Of a stretch of 64,000 nucleotides of DNA, positions 27,117 through 36,309 are shown piece after piece. The stretch comes from DATHBD01 sp035296325 (lineage in GTDB: Bacteria; Actinomycetota; Actinomycetes; Mycobacteriales; Micromonosporaceae). Location: the NCBI GenBank assembly GCA_035296325.1, contig DATHBD010000068.1:21597-85596 (forward strand), written 5' to 3'. Each line of letters starts with the position of its first letter. The stretch's first letter is position 1. The translations under genes were made by a program, and so were the position numbers. The notes under the pieces are model-generated. The model did no database searches. It saw only the letters and a list, made by a program, of their open reading frames with translations, and was not told the origin of the DNA.

Positions 27117-28579
27117 GCGGTGCCGTGGCGGCCCGGGCGACGACAACGCGTGCGGCGGCGACGCGGGCGATCGCGCCAGGTCGGTTCCGGCGCCGGCTGA
27201 CGGTGGCGTTCGTCCTCGTCGCCGGCGTCTCGGCGGCCGCGTTGGCGGTCGGGTCGTATCTGATGGTCCGGCAGGCCCGCCTGGACGACTCGCTCCAGCG
27301 GGCCGCGGACGATGCCCGCTACCAGCTGGTCGTGGCGCGGCAGTTCCTGCCGTTGGACGAGGAGCGGGGCGGGAGCCTGCTGGCCAGCTTCGAAAGCAGC
27401 GGTCGGCATGTGGTGCTGCGGACCGCCGACGCCACCACGGCCTCCAACGAGTCGTTCCACCCGTCCCCCGGGCCGCGGTTGCGCGCGGCGGTGGCGGCGG
27501 GGCAACTGGGGTACGAGCGTCCGCCGGGCCGGCGTGCGTTGCTGCTGGTGGGTGGGCGGATCCCGGGTTCGACGGCGGAGCTGTACCTGGTGCACGTGGA
27601 GGACCGGATCCACGCCGACCTGGTTCAGCTGCGGGTGGCGCTGCTGGCCGGCTGGGTGGCGGTGGCGCTGTTCGCGGCCGGTGTCGGGCACCGCCTCGCG
27701 CGGCGCACCCTGGACCCGGTGGACCGGGCCAGCCGGGCCGCCCGGGCGGTCGCGGAGGGTCTGCTGGCCACCCGACTGCCGGTGCAGGGGCGCGACGAGT
27801 TCGGCGCGTGGGCGGCGTCGTTCAATCAGATGGCCGAGGCGTTGCAGGCGAAGATCACCGCGTTGTCGGCGGCGCAGGCGCGGGAGCGGCGGTTCACCGC
27901 GGATGTCGCGCACGAGCTGCGCACGCCGGTGACCGCCCTGGTGGCGGAGGCGTCCCTGCTCGGTGAGCAGGTCGCGCAACTGCCGCCGGAGACCAGGCGG
28001 TTGGCGGAGTTGCTGGTGACCGACGTCGTGCGGCTCCGGCGTCTGCTTGAGGAGCTGATGGAGATTTCCCGGCTCGACGCCGGGCAGGAGGCGGTGGTGG
28101 TGCAGCCGGTGGAGCTCACGCCGCTGCTGCGCGCCCTGCTCGACGCCCGGGGCTGGCTGGATCGCGTCGGGGTGACCGGCGACCCAGTGGTGCTGCAGAC
28201 CGACCCGCGGCGTCTGGAGCGGGTGCTGTCGAATCTGATCGCGAATGCGGTCGAGCACGGTGGGGGCCGGGTCTCGGTCGCCGTGGGCAGGGTGGGGCCG
28301 GGCGTGGTGATCAGCGTGAGCGACGACGGTCCGGGTATTCCGGCCGAGCATCTGCCGCACCTCTTCGACCGGTTCTACAAGATCGACGCGTCGCGCAGCG
28401 GTCGCGGCAGCGGCCTGGGGCTGGCCATCGCGCGGGAGAATGCCCGGCTGCTCGGTGCCGGGCTCGAGGTGTTCAGCGAGGTGGGCGCCGGCACGACGTA
28501 CCGGGTCGAGGTCCCGCCATTCCCGCCGCCGCCGCGGCCGGACCCGGCCGATCCGGCGGGACCGGAGGTGGCAGGGTGA
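27113..28579 (+). CDS. Sensor histidine kinase
   Basis: A 488-residue membrane kinase with two membrane helices (residues about 27-48 and 175-195) enclosing an extracellular sensor of about 125 residues. A HAMP region follows (RRTLDPVDRASRAARAVAEG), then the H-box FTADVAHELRTPV with His-267, N-box NLIANAVEHG, G1 DDGPGIP, F-box FDRFYK and G2 GSGLGLAIA. The C-terminus is proline-rich. It is coupled to the response regulator and to the downstream lipoprotein, which it overlaps by 4 bp. The signal is unknown. The presence of exported AMIN-like and GerMN proteins suggests envelope sensing. Confidence 0.95.
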   Translation: MSGAVAARATTTRAAATRAIAPGRFRRRLTVAFVLVAGVSAAALAVGSYLMVRQARLDDSLQRAADDARYQLVVARQFLPLDEERGGSLLASFESSGRHVVLRTADATTASNESFHPSPGPRLRAAVAAGQLGYERPPGRRALLLVGGRIPGSTAELYLVHVEDRIHADLVQLRVALLAGWVAVALFAAGVGHRLARRTLDPVDRASRAARAVAEGLLATRLPVQGRDEFGAWAASFNQMAEALQAKITALSAAQARERRFTADVAHELRTPVTALVAEASLLGEQVAQLPPETRRLAELLVTDVVRLRRLLEELMEISRLDAGQEAVVVQPVELTPLLRALLDARGWLDRVGVTGDPVVLQTDPRRLERVLSNLIANAVEHGGGRVSVAVGRVGPGVVISVSDDGPGIPAEHLPHLFDRFYKIDASRSGRGSGLGLAIARENARLLGAGLEVFSEVGAGTTYRVEVPPFPPPPRPDPADPAGPEVAG

Positions 28580-29541
28580 TCCGACGCTGCAGCGTTCTCG
28601 TCGTCGTGCTGGCGGTGTGTGCCGGGTGTGCGGGTGCCCGGTCGGGAACGTTGGGGCCGGCCCCGACGGGTCCCCCGCCGTCCGGTGCCGCACCGTCCAG
28701 CGTCGCCGCACCGTCCGGCGAGGCCGCATCGCCCAGCGGGACGGGCGTGCCCGGTGGCCCCGGCAGCCGGGCGCCGGGCCCGTCCGGCGGGGTGGTGGTG
28801 CCGCCCCCGCGCGGCGGCACGCCGACAGCACCGCAGGGCACCGTGACGGTGGCGCTGTGGTTCGTCCGCAACGGGGTGGTCGTGCCCACCCGGCGGACCC
28901 GGCCGGCCACGCCGGCGACCTCGCGGCTGGTGCTGACGGAGCTGCTCGCCGGGCCGTCGTCGGCCGAGGCCGCCGCGGGCCTGGTCGGCGCCATCCCGGC
29001 CGGTGTCGAATTCCACGTTGCCGGGATCGCGGACGGTGTGGCGACGGTGAGCTTCGACGCGGCGTTCTACGCGGGTGCGCCGGAGACGGCGCGGCTGCGC
29101 CGGGCGCAGGTGGTCTACAGCCTGACCCAGTTCCCGACGGTCAACCGGGTCGCATTCGCCTCCCGCGGGCAGTCGCTGGGCGGTGCGGTTGGCGGGCCGG
29201 CCGGGCGGGCGGAGTACGCCGATCTGCTGGCGCCGATCGTGGTGACCAGCCCGGTGATCGGCGAGACGGTCGCCAGTCCGGTCATGGTGGTGGGTACCGC
29301 CGACGTGGTCGAGGCCACCGTGAACGTGCGGCTGCTCGACGCCGCGGGCCGGGAGGTCGCGACCGCGTTCACCACGGCGAGCTGCGGGGGCGGCTGTCGG
29401 GGCGGGTACAGCGTGGCGGTGCCGTTCCGCGCCACGCCGGGCGGGCCGGGGCTGGTCGAGGTGTACGAGGTGTCGGCGGAGGACGGGGCGCGTCGCAACG
29501 TGGTGGCGATTGCGGTGGTGTTCCCGCCTGACCCGCCGTGA
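28576..29541 (+). CDS. GerMN/Gmad2-domain lipoprotein
   Basis: A 321-residue lipoprotein with a short signal peptide ending CAGC (Cys-18 the likely lipidated residue, an imperfect lipobox) and a Pro/Ser/Ala-rich linker to residue 90. A GerMN domain follows (about 95-205: VTVALWFVRNGVVV, LVLTELLAGPSSAEA, VATVSFDAAFY), then a Gmad2 immunoglobulin-like domain (about 225-315: TSPVIGETVASPVMVVGTA, VYEVSAEDGARRN). This layout matches LpqB/spore-germination-type lipoproteins. It is translationally coupled to the kinase. By analogy with LpqB-MtrAB it may modulate the sensor from outside the membrane; this is inference. Confidence 0.9.
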   Translation: MIRRCSVLVVVLAVCAGCAGARSGTLGPAPTGPPPSGAAPSSVAAPSGEAASPSGTGVPGGPGSRAPGPSGGVVVPPPRGGTPTAPQGTVTVALWFVRNGVVVPTRRTRPATPATSRLVLTELLAGPSSAEAAAGLVGAIPAGVEFHVAGIADGVATVSFDAAFYAGAPETARLRRAQVVYSLTQFPTVNRVAFASRGQSLGGAVGGPAGRAEYADLLAPIVVTSPVIGETVASPVMVVGTADVVEATVNVRLLDAAGREVATAFTTASCGGGCRGGYSVAVPFRATPGGPGLVEVYEVSAEDGARRNVVAIAVVFPPDPP

Positions 29542-29548
29542 CCGCCGG

Positions 29549-30895
29549 TCAGGCCGCGTCGGCCTGCTTGCGCCACCAGTCCTGGCCGGACTGCGGCAGC
29601 GTGTCGATCGGGTCGTGGTACGGGTAGGTGCGGGCGAGCGCATCGGCGTCACCGGACTCGAGCGAGGTGCGGTAGTTCTTCGTCCAGTACGTGACGCCGC
29701 GTTCCCGGTCGTACTCGGTGACCATGTGCACCCAGCGCTTGCCGACGTATGGCACGTCGCACACGATCCGCGGGGTGGCGTACCCGGGCAGGTAGCCCAT
29801 GATGTCGTGCTGCAGCTGCTGCGCCTGCCAGACGGCGACCCGCCAGTGCTCCGCGCCGGGGATCATGTCGCACAGGTAGAAGTAGTACGGCAGGATGCTG
29901 GCCTCGCCCTGCAGCTTGAAGCACAGGTCGAGCAGGTCTGGGGTGGTCGCGTTCACGCCGCGCAGCAGGACGCCCTGGTTGCGCACGTCGCGTACGCCGA
30001 CGTCGAGCATGGTCTGTGCGGCGCGTGCCACCAGCGGGGTCACCGAGTGGGCGTGGTTGACGTGGGTGTGGATGGCGAGGTTGACCCCGCGGGTGGCGGC
30101 GGTCGCGGCGACCCGGGCGACGCCGGCCACCACGTCGGGCTGTAGCCAGTGCTGGGGCAGCCCGGCGAGGGCCTTCGTGGCGAGCCGGATGTCGCGGATC
30201 GTGTCGAGGTCGAGCAGGCGCAGCAGGAACGCCTCCAGCGAGCGCCACGGCACGTTTGCCACGTCGCCGCCGGAGACCACGACGTCGCGTACGCCGGGGT
30301 GCTCGCGCAGATAGGCGATCATGCCGTCGTACCGGTCGACCGGCTTGAGCGTCAGCTTGAGCTTGGTCACGGCCGGGGTCGAGTTGCCGACGAGGTCCAT
30401 CCGGGTGCAGTGCCCGCAGTACTGCGGGCAGGTGGAGAGCAGCTCGGCGAGGACCTTGGTCGGGTACCGGTGGGTGAGCCCTTCGGCGACCCACATGTCG
30501 TGTTCGTGCAGCGAGTCGCGGCTGGCGTGCGGGTGGCTCGGCCACGTCTGCTGCCGGTCGGAGGCGACCGGCAGCATGTACCGCCGGATCGGGTCGGCGT
30601 AAAGGGCGTCTGTTGTGGGCACCGCGTCGGGCACCATGGTGTTGACCATCTGCGGCGGGATCAGCATTGACATCGTGGCCAGGTCGCGCTGGTCGGCGGC
30701 GAGGTCGTCATAGAACCGCTCGTCGACGAGGTCGCCGTAGACGGCGCGTAGTTGCCCGATGTTCTTCAGGCAGTGCGCCCGCTGCCACTGGGCGGACTCC
30801 CACTCGGCGGGGGTCACATCGCGCCATCCGGGCAGCCGGGTCCAGTCCGGTTCGACGAGTTCACGGCGGCGGTAGACGTACGGCTGACCGGTCAT
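29549..30895 (-). CDS. kamA: KamA-family radical SAM lysine 2,3-aminomutase
   Basis: A 448-residue radical SAM/PLP enzyme. Cys-156, Cys-160 and Cys-163 in CPQYCGHC ligate the 4Fe-4S cluster. VVVSGGD is the SAM-binding glycine motif, and LATKAL plus the C-terminal GKRWVHMVTEYDRERG follow. It is divergent from clostridial KamA, but its position beside kdd, kamD and kamE makes interconversion of L-lysine and beta-lysine the likely reaction. A TACGTT box ends 6 nt before the ATG (leaderless), and a CGATA-TATCG palindrome overlaps its expected -35. Confidence 0.87.
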   Translation of the reverse strand: MTGQPYVYRRRELVEPDWTRLPGWRDVTPAEWESAQWQRAHCLKNIGQLRAVYGDLVDERFYDDLAADQRDLATMSMLIPPQMVNTMVPDAVPTTDALYADPIRRYMLPVASDRQQTWPSHPHASRDSLHEHDMWVAEGLTHRYPTKVLAELLSTCPQYCGHCTRMDLVGNSTPAVTKLKLTLKPVDRYDGMIAYLREHPGVRDVVVSGGDVANVPWRSLEAFLLRLLDLDTIRDIRLATKALAGLPQHWLQPDVVAGVARVAATAATRGVNLAIHTHVNHAHSVTPLVARAAQTMLDVGVRDVRNQGVLLRGVNATTPDLLDLCFKLQGEASILPYYFYLCDMIPGAEHWRVAVWQAQQLQHDIMGYLPGYATPRIVCDVPYVGKRWVHMVTEYDRERGVTYWTKNYRTSLESGDADALARTYPYHDPIDTLPQSGQDWWRKQADAA

Positions 30896-30971
30896 ATCAG
30901 CAACGTACTGGAGGATTTCTCGCGATAACAGTATCGTGCAGGATGATTTACGGAGCTGAGAGGATGACGCG
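30896..30971. promoter_or_regulatory. Divergent kamA-kdd promoter with palindromic operator candidate
   Basis: A 76-bp gap separates the start codons. The palindrome CGATA-ACAG-TATCG spans 30923-30936. It overlaps the -35 region of kamA (its -10 TACGTT is at 30907-30902) and also contains TATCGT (30932-30937), a possible -10 for kdd, which would give a leader of about 28 nt carrying the GAGAGGA ribosome binding site. One regulator could therefore switch both directions. The gap is AT-rich. Confidence 0.5.
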
Positions 30972-32003
30972 GTGGATTCGTCGGTTGGTTTGCGTCGGGT
31001 GATCGCGCCGCCCGGCGTCCTGCCGCAGGCGGCTCAGCGCCTGGACACCCGCGCCGAGGTGGCGGCCGACGAGGTGCGGGTCTCGGTGGATCGGCTCAAC
31101 CTCGACGCGGCAAGCTTCCGGCAGTTGCAGGCCCGCTTCGGCGGGGACGGCGATGCCATCCGGACCGAGGTGCTCGCGATCATCGCGGCCCGCGGGAAGA
31201 TGCAGAACCCGGACACCGGCTCCGGCGGCATGCTGCTCGGCACCGTCGCCGAGGTCGGTGCGGCGTCGCCGCTGGGGCTGCGCCCCGGCGACCGGATCGC
31301 CACCCTGGTGTCGCTCACCCTGACCCCGCTGCTCATCACGGACGGGTTGGCCGGTTGGGACGGGCGCAGCGAGCAGGTGCCCTGCACCGGGCACGCCATC
31401 CTGTTCGGCCGTTCGGCGGCGGTGGTGGTCCCCGACGACCTGCCGGCGGATCTCGCGCTCGGCGTCCTCGACGTGTGCGGAGCGCCGGCGCTCACCGCGC
31501 GGCTGGTGCGGCGCTACCCGGCGCCCCGGGTGGCGGTGCTGGGCGGCGCCGGCAAGAGCGGCTCGCTGGCGCTGGCGGCGGCGCGGTCGGCTGGCGCGAG
31601 CCGTACCGTCGGGATCGTCCCGCACCGGGCGGAGGCCGTGCGGCTCGCCGCGGCCGGCGTGTGCGACGCGGTCGCGGTCGCCGACGCCCGCGACCCGGTC
31701 CGGCTCGCCCGGGCCGTCACGGCGGCCCTCGACGGGCCGGCCGACATCGTCGTGGTCTGCGTGGACGTGCCCGGGTGCGAGCACGGCGCGATCCTGGCCA
31801 CCGCGCCCGGTGGCACGGTGATCTTCTTTTCGATGGCGACCTCGTTCGCGGCCGCTGCCCTGGGCGCGGAAGGGCTCGTCGCCGACGTCACGATGCTGAT
31901 CGGCAACGGCTATGTGCCGGGGCACGCGGCGTTGGCGTTGGATCTGATCAGGTCGCAGCCCGGCGTGCGTCGGCTGTTCGAGGCGCGATTGGCGGCAGAC
32001 TGA
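30972..32003 (+). CDS. kdd: L-erythro-3,5-diaminohexanoate dehydrogenase
   Basis: Kdd oxidises 3,5-diaminohexanoate to 3-keto-5-aminohexanoate in the lysine aminomutase pathway, with NAD+. The 343-residue protein has GLRRVIAPPGVLPQAAQRLD at the N-terminus, the NAD-binding Rossmann motif VAVLGGAGKSGSLALAAA near residue 185, and VIFFSMATSFAAAALG near residue 290, all characteristic of this family. The GTG start follows GAGAGGA. It is the first gene of a run of six that overlap or nearly touch. Confidence 0.93.
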   Translation: MDSSVGLRRVIAPPGVLPQAAQRLDTRAEVAADEVRVSVDRLNLDAASFRQLQARFGGDGDAIRTEVLAIIAARGKMQNPDTGSGGMLLGTVAEVGAASPLGLRPGDRIATLVSLTLTPLLITDGLAGWDGRSEQVPCTGHAILFGRSAAVVVPDDLPADLALGVLDVCGAPALTARLVRRYPAPRVAVLGGAGKSGSLALAAARSAGASRTVGIVPHRAEAVRLAAAGVCDAVAVADARDPVRLARAVTAALDGPADIVVVCVDVPGCEHGAILATAPGGTVIFFSMATSFAAAALGAEGLVADVTMLIGNGYVPGHAALALDLIRSQPGVRRLFEARLAAD

Positions 32004-32008
32004 CCGTC

Positions 32009-33595
32009 ATGACCCCACCTGCACGCAACTCCGCACGGACCCTGTACCGCGGTGGTCGGGTCTACAGCCCGGCCGGGCCGGGCACTACCGCCGTGCTGGT
32101 CGAGGGCGACCGGATCGGCTGGGTAGGGGTGGACGCCGACGCGCCGCGCGCGGACACCGTGGTGGACCTGGCCGGTGCGCTGCTCGCACCGGCCTTTGTG
32201 GACGCCCACGTGCACGCCACCGACACCGGCGTCACGCTGCTCGGTCTGGACCTGGCCGGCACCCGCTCGGCAGCCGAGGTCACCGCGCGGGTGGCGGCGC
32301 ACGCGGCGACGCTGCCCGGCGACGCGGTCGTGGTCGGCCACGGCTGGGACGAGTCCGGCTGGCCGGAGCAGGCCCCGCCGGACGCGGTGACGTTGGACCG
32401 GGCCGGTGGCGGGCGGCGGGTGTACCTCGCCCAGGCCTCGGTGCACTCGGCGGTCGTGTCCAGTGCGCTGCTGGCCGTCGCGCCGCGCGACGTGCCGGGC
32501 TACCACGCCGGCGGTTGGCTGCGCCTGGCGGCCCACCACGCGGTACGGGCGGTGGCGTTGGGTTCGATCTCCCCGGCGCAGCGCCGGGCGGCGCAGCGCG
32601 CCACGCTGGAGCGGGCGGCGTCGCTGGGCATCGCCGCGGTACACGAGTGCGGCGGTCCGGGCACCTCCAGCGAGGACGACTTCACCGGCCTGCTGGCGCT
32701 GTCGCGGGCCGGTGGGGTGCCGGCGGTGTACGGGTACTGGGGTGAGCTCGGCGGTGCCGCGAAGGCCCGCGATCTCGGCGCGGTCGGCGCCGGCGGCGAC
32801 CTGTACGCCGACGGGGCGATCGGCGCGCACACCGCCTGCCTGCGCGAGCCCTACCATGACCGCAACCCCGGCCACGCCGACGCCCGTGGCCACCGCTACC
32901 TCACCGCGGCGCAGGTGAGCGGGCACCTGGTGGACTGCGCGCGGCACACCATGCAGGGCGGCTTCCACGCCATCGGCGACGCCGCCATCGCGACCGTCCT
33001 GGACGGCCTGGCCCTCGCCGACACCGCGCTCGGTGGGGGGCGCGTGCGGGCCGGCCGGCACCGCGTCGAGCATGTCGAGATCCTGGACGAGGCGCTCATC
33101 GCGGGGCTGGCCGACTTCGGCGTCGTGGCCAGCATGCAGCCGGCGTTCGACCGGCTCTGGGGCGGCACCCACGGCATGTACGCGCAGCGTCTGGGCGTGG
33201 CGCGGTCGTTGGCGTCAAACCCGGTCGGCGCCCTCGCCGCCGCCGGCGTTGCCCTGGCGTTCGGCTCGGACTCCCCGGTCACGCCGCTGGACCCCTGGGG
33301 CACCGTGCTCGCCGCGACCCGCCACCACAACCCGGCGCAGCGCATCGACCTGCCGGCGGCCTTCGCCGCGCACACCGTCGGGGGTTGGCGGGCAGCCGGC
33401 GTGGACGACGAAGGGCTGCTGCTGCCCGGGTCGCCGGCGACCTTCGCGGTGTGGCACTGGCCCGGGACGTTCCGCGGCGGTCTGCCCGCGCCACCCGAGC
33501 CCGCCGCGGCCGGGCCCACCGGCCCCGACCCGTACGGTGCGCCGATCTGCCGGCGCACCGTGCGGCGTGGCGAGGTGATCTATGCGAGCGGGTGA
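32009..33595 (+). CDS. Amidohydrolase family 3 (YtcJ-like) inside the lysine cluster
   Basis: A 528-residue metal-dependent hydrolase. Motifs: FVDAHVHATD (residues about 62-71), DGAIGAHTACL with an Asp-rich loop, FHAIGDAA, HRVEHVEI and FGSDSPVTPLDP (the metal-binding Asp). This is the YtcJ/amidohydro_3 arrangement. Kce, the thiol-dependent cleavage enzyme of the lysine pathway, is not of this fold, so its presence between kdd and kamD is odd. Possible roles are hydrolysis of an N-acylated or cyclic intermediate. The ATG lies 5 bp after the kdd stop, and its stop overlaps the kamD start by 14 bp. Confidence 0.82.
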   Translation: MTPPARNSARTLYRGGRVYSPAGPGTTAVLVEGDRIGWVGVDADAPRADTVVDLAGALLAPAFVDAHVHATDTGVTLLGLDLAGTRSAAEVTARVAAHAATLPGDAVVVGHGWDESGWPEQAPPDAVTLDRAGGGRRVYLAQASVHSAVVSSALLAVAPRDVPGYHAGGWLRLAAHHAVRAVALGSISPAQRRAAQRATLERAASLGIAAVHECGGPGTSSEDDFTGLLALSRAGGVPAVYGYWGELGGAAKARDLGAVGAGGDLYADGAIGAHTACLREPYHDRNPGHADARGHRYLTAAQVSGHLVDCARHTMQGGFHAIGDAAIATVLDGLALADTALGGGRVRAGRHRVEHVEILDEALIAGLADFGVVASMQPAFDRLWGGTHGMYAQRLGVARSLASNPVGALAAAGVALAFGSDSPVTPLDPWGTVLAATRHHNPAQRIDLPAAFAAHTVGGWRAAGVDDEGLLLPGSPATFAVWHWPGTFRGGLPAPPEPAAAGPTGPDPYGAPICRRTVRRGEVIYASG

Positions 33596-35177
33596 GGGCG
33601 ATGAGTCAGGGGACCCGGTGGGTCGGCTGAGGCTCGACCCGGCGACGGTGGCGCACGCCCGGACCCTGGCCGCGCGGGCCGGGCAGCCGGTGGTGGAGCT
33701 GGCGCGCGGGCACACCACGGTGTCGGTTGAGCGGGCGGTGCTGCGCCTGGCCGGGGTGGGCGGTGCCGACCCGGACGGCATCCCGTGGGTGAACCGCCTC
33801 GTCGACGCCGTCGCCGCCGATGTCGGCCTGGGCGCCGGCGTGGCCCTGCCGGTGTTCGCCGCACTCGCCGCCGACGGCGACCCGGACCTGACCCGGCTGG
33901 CCCAGCGTGCCGCCGCCGGTTCAGTACGCTTCGCGGTGCCCACCGGGCCGGATGCCGTCGCCGCCCGGCGGGCCGCCCGGGAGGTCGTCGGTGCCGGGAT
34001 CGGTCGCATCGACGCCCGTCGGGCCGAGCGCGAGCGCCTGGTCAGCCGGCACGGGGACCCGGGGCGGCGGCCCTGGATCTACCTGATCGTCGCGACCGGC
34101 GACATCCAGGAGGACATCCCGCAGGCCCAGGCGGCGGCGCGGGCCGGCGCGGACGTGATCGCGGTGATCCGATCCACCGGCCAGTCGCTGCTGGACTACG
34201 TGCCCGAGGGCGCGACCCGGGAAGGCTTCGCCGGCACGTACGCCACGCAGGAGAACTTCCGGCTGATGCGCGCGGCGCTGGACGAGTCCTCGCGCGAGCT
34301 GGGGCGCTACGTGCGGCTGACCAACTACGCCTCCGGGCTGTGCATGCCGGAGATCGCCACACTGGCCGGGCTGGAGCGCCTGGACATGATGCTCAACGAC
34401 TCGATGTACGGCATCCTGTTCCGCGACATCAACCCGGTCCGCACCTTCGTCGACCAGCGGTTCTCCCGGCAGATCCACGCCCGCGCCGGAATCATCATCA
34501 ACACCGGCGAGGACAACTACCTGACCACCGCCGACGCGGTGGAGGCCGCGCACACCGTCACGGTGTCGCAACTGCTCAACGAGTACTTCGCGCACGAGGC
34601 GGGCCTGGCCGACTGGCAGCTCGGCATCGGGCACGCCTTCGAGATCAACCCGGACCTGCCGGAGTCGTTCCGCCTGGAGTTGGCGCACGCCCTGCTGGCC
34701 CGCGAGCTGTTCCCGGACGCGCCGCTGAAGTGGATGCCGCCCACCAAGCACATGACCGGCGACGTGTTCCGCGGCAACCTCCTCGACGGGTTCTTCAACC
34801 TGGCCGGCGTCCTCACCGGACAGAGCATCCTGCTGGTCGGCATGATGACCGAGGCGGTGGCCACGCCGTGGCTGTCCGACCGGGACATCGCGCTGCAGAA
34901 CGTGCGGTACGTGCTGGGCGCGGCGGGTGGGCTGGCCGAGGACTTCGCACCGGCGCCGGGTGGGTTCATCCAGCGCCGCGCCCACCTGGTCCTCGACGAG
35001 GCGGTCGGGCTGCTGGAGCGCATCGTGGACGGTGGGCTGCTCGACGCGATCGGCGCCGGCACGTTCGGGATCATGAAGCGGCCCGCGGACCGCGGCAAGG
35101 GACGCGACGGGGTCGCCCGGCATGAGCCCGGCTACTACAACCCTGCCACCGAGATCCTCGAGGGGACGGCGCGATGA
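33582..35177 (+). CDS. kamD: D-lysine/beta-lysine 5,6-aminomutase alpha subunit
   Basis: KamD with KamE forms the B12- and PLP-dependent 5,6-aminomutase that moves the terminal amino group of beta-lysine to C5, giving 3,5-diaminohexanoate. The 531-residue sequence has the KamD blocks PWIYLIVATGDIQEDIPQAQ, RSTGQSLLDYVPEG, MLNDSMYGILFRDIN, IIINTGEDNYLTTADAV and WMPPTKHMTGD. The ATG overlaps the amidohydrolase by 14 bp and follows a GCGAGG site; a GTG at 33618 is an alternative. Its stop overlaps the kamE start by 4 bp. Length is normal for the family. Confidence 0.95.
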   Translation: MRAGEGDESGDPVGRLRLDPATVAHARTLAARAGQPVVELARGHTTVSVERAVLRLAGVGGADPDGIPWVNRLVDAVAADVGLGAGVALPVFAALAADGDPDLTRLAQRAAAGSVRFAVPTGPDAVAARRAAREVVGAGIGRIDARRAERERLVSRHGDPGRRPWIYLIVATGDIQEDIPQAQAAARAGADVIAVIRSTGQSLLDYVPEGATREGFAGTYATQENFRLMRAALDESSRELGRYVRLTNYASGLCMPEIATLAGLERLDMMLNDSMYGILFRDINPVRTFVDQRFSRQIHARAGIIINTGEDNYLTTADAVEAAHTVTVSQLLNEYFAHEAGLADWQLGIGHAFEINPDLPESFRLELAHALLARELFPDAPLKWMPPTKHMTGDVFRGNLLDGFFNLAGVLTGQSILLVGMMTEAVATPWLSDRDIALQNVRYVLGAAGGLAEDFAPAPGGFIQRRAHLVLDEAVGLLERIVDGGLLDAIGAGTFGIMKRPADRGKGRDGVARHEPGYYNPATEILEGTAR

Positions 35178-35911
35178 CGACGGGCACGGTCGTGCGGCCC
35201 TACGGCGACACCACCGGCGACGGCATGGTCCAGGTGTCGTTCACCCTGCCGGTGGCGGCCGACAAGCGGGCCGAGGGGGCGGCGCTGCAACTCGCCGCGA
35301 AGATGGGGCTGGAGCCGGCGATGGTGGTGCACACCCGGGCCATCGGGGCGGCGTACACGTTTTTCGTGGTGTACGGCAAGGTCAGCCACCTGGTCGACCT
35401 GTCCCAGGTCCGGGTGATGGAGCGCGACTTCGCGCTGCTCACGCCGACCGAGGTCAACGCGGAGGTGCGCCGGCGGCTGCGCCGCAAACTCGTCGTGGTC
35501 GGCGCGTGCATCGGCTCCGACGCGCACACCGTCGGTATCGACGCCATCCTCAACGTCAAGGGCGTGGCCGGCGAGAAAGGCCTGGAGTACTACCGCGAGC
35601 TGCGGGTGGTGAACCTCGGCGCGCAGGTCACCGTGCCCGAGCTGGTGGCCCGGGCCACCGCCGAGCGCGCGGACGCCGTGCTGGTCAGCCAGGTCGTCAC
35701 GCAGCGCGACGCGCACCTGCACAACACCCGGGAGATGAGCGCCGCGTTCCGTGAGGCGTTCCCGGCCGGGCGCCGCCCCCTGCTCGTGGTGGGCGGGCCC
35801 CGCTTCGACGAGCTGATGGCCGCCGACCTGGGCGTGGACCGGATCTTCGGCCGCGGCACGACGCCCCGCGAGGTCGCCAGCTACCTCGTCGATGCGATGG
35901 TGCCCCGATGA
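35174..35911 (+). CDS. kamE: D-lysine/beta-lysine 5,6-aminomutase beta subunit
   Basis: The 245-residue B12-binding subunit. The cobalamin signature DxHxxG is GSDAHTVGIDA, with His-118 as the lower cobalt ligand. It is followed by a glycine-rich strand and by VAGEKGLEYY, whose Lys-135 is the likely Schiff-base lysine for PLP. The N-terminal part (VVRPYGDTTGDGMVQVSFTL) is the family's dimerisation region. The 4-bp overlaps with kamD and the hotdog gene show a single translation-coupled operon. Confidence 0.95.
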   Translation: MTTGTVVRPYGDTTGDGMVQVSFTLPVAADKRAEGAALQLAAKMGLEPAMVVHTRAIGAAYTFFVVYGKVSHLVDLSQVRVMERDFALLTPTEVNAEVRRRLRRKLVVVGACIGSDAHTVGIDAILNVKGVAGEKGLEYYRELRVVNLGAQVTVPELVARATAERADAVLVSQVVTQRDAHLHNTREMSAAFREAFPAGRRPLLVVGGPRFDELMAADLGVDRIFGRGTTPREVASYLVDAMVPR

Positions 35912-36309
35912 CCGAGGATCAGCGAAGCGAGCACCTCGGCGTCACCGTGACACACCGCCGGTACGTGCCCTACGCCCACGCCCACTACGCCGGCAACCTG
36001 GTCGACGGCGCGTACGTGCTCGGCCTGTTCGGCGACGTCGCCACCGAGGTGTGCATCCGCACCGACGGCGACGAGGGCCTGTTCGCCGGGTACGCGCAGG
36101 TGCGCTTCGTCGCCCCGGTGCGCGCCGGGGACGTCGTCGAGGTGCGCGCCCGGGTGTCGGCGGTCGGCAACCGCAGCCGCACGCTGGAGTTCACCTGCGC
36201 GGTGGTGTGCCGGGGCCGGCCCGACGTTTCGCCCTCGGCCGCAGCGGTTGTGGACCCGCCGCTGGTCGCGGTCGTGGCGACCGGCACAGTGGTGGTGCCA
36301 TCCCGGTGA
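35908..36309 (+). CDS. kal: 3-aminobutyryl-CoA ammonia lyase, hotdog fold
   Basis: A 133-residue single hotdog-fold protein: HRRYVPYAHAHYAGNLVDGAYV near the N-terminus, FGDVATEVCIRTDGDEG, FVAPVRAGDVVEV and RSRTLEFTCAVV. Kal converts 3-aminobutyryl-CoA to crotonyl-CoA plus ammonia, the last specific step of this lysine route. Length and position downstream of kamE agree with that. A thioesterase-type hotdog cannot be excluded by sequence alone. Start and stop overlap the neighbours (ATGA, GTGA). Confidence 0.85.
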   Translation: MTEDQRSEHLGVTVTHRRYVPYAHAHYAGNLVDGAYVLGLFGDVATEVCIRTDGDEGLFAGYAQVRFVAPVRAGDVVEVRARVSAVGNRSRTLEFTCAVVCRGRPDVSPSAAAVVDPPLVAVVATGTVVVPSR

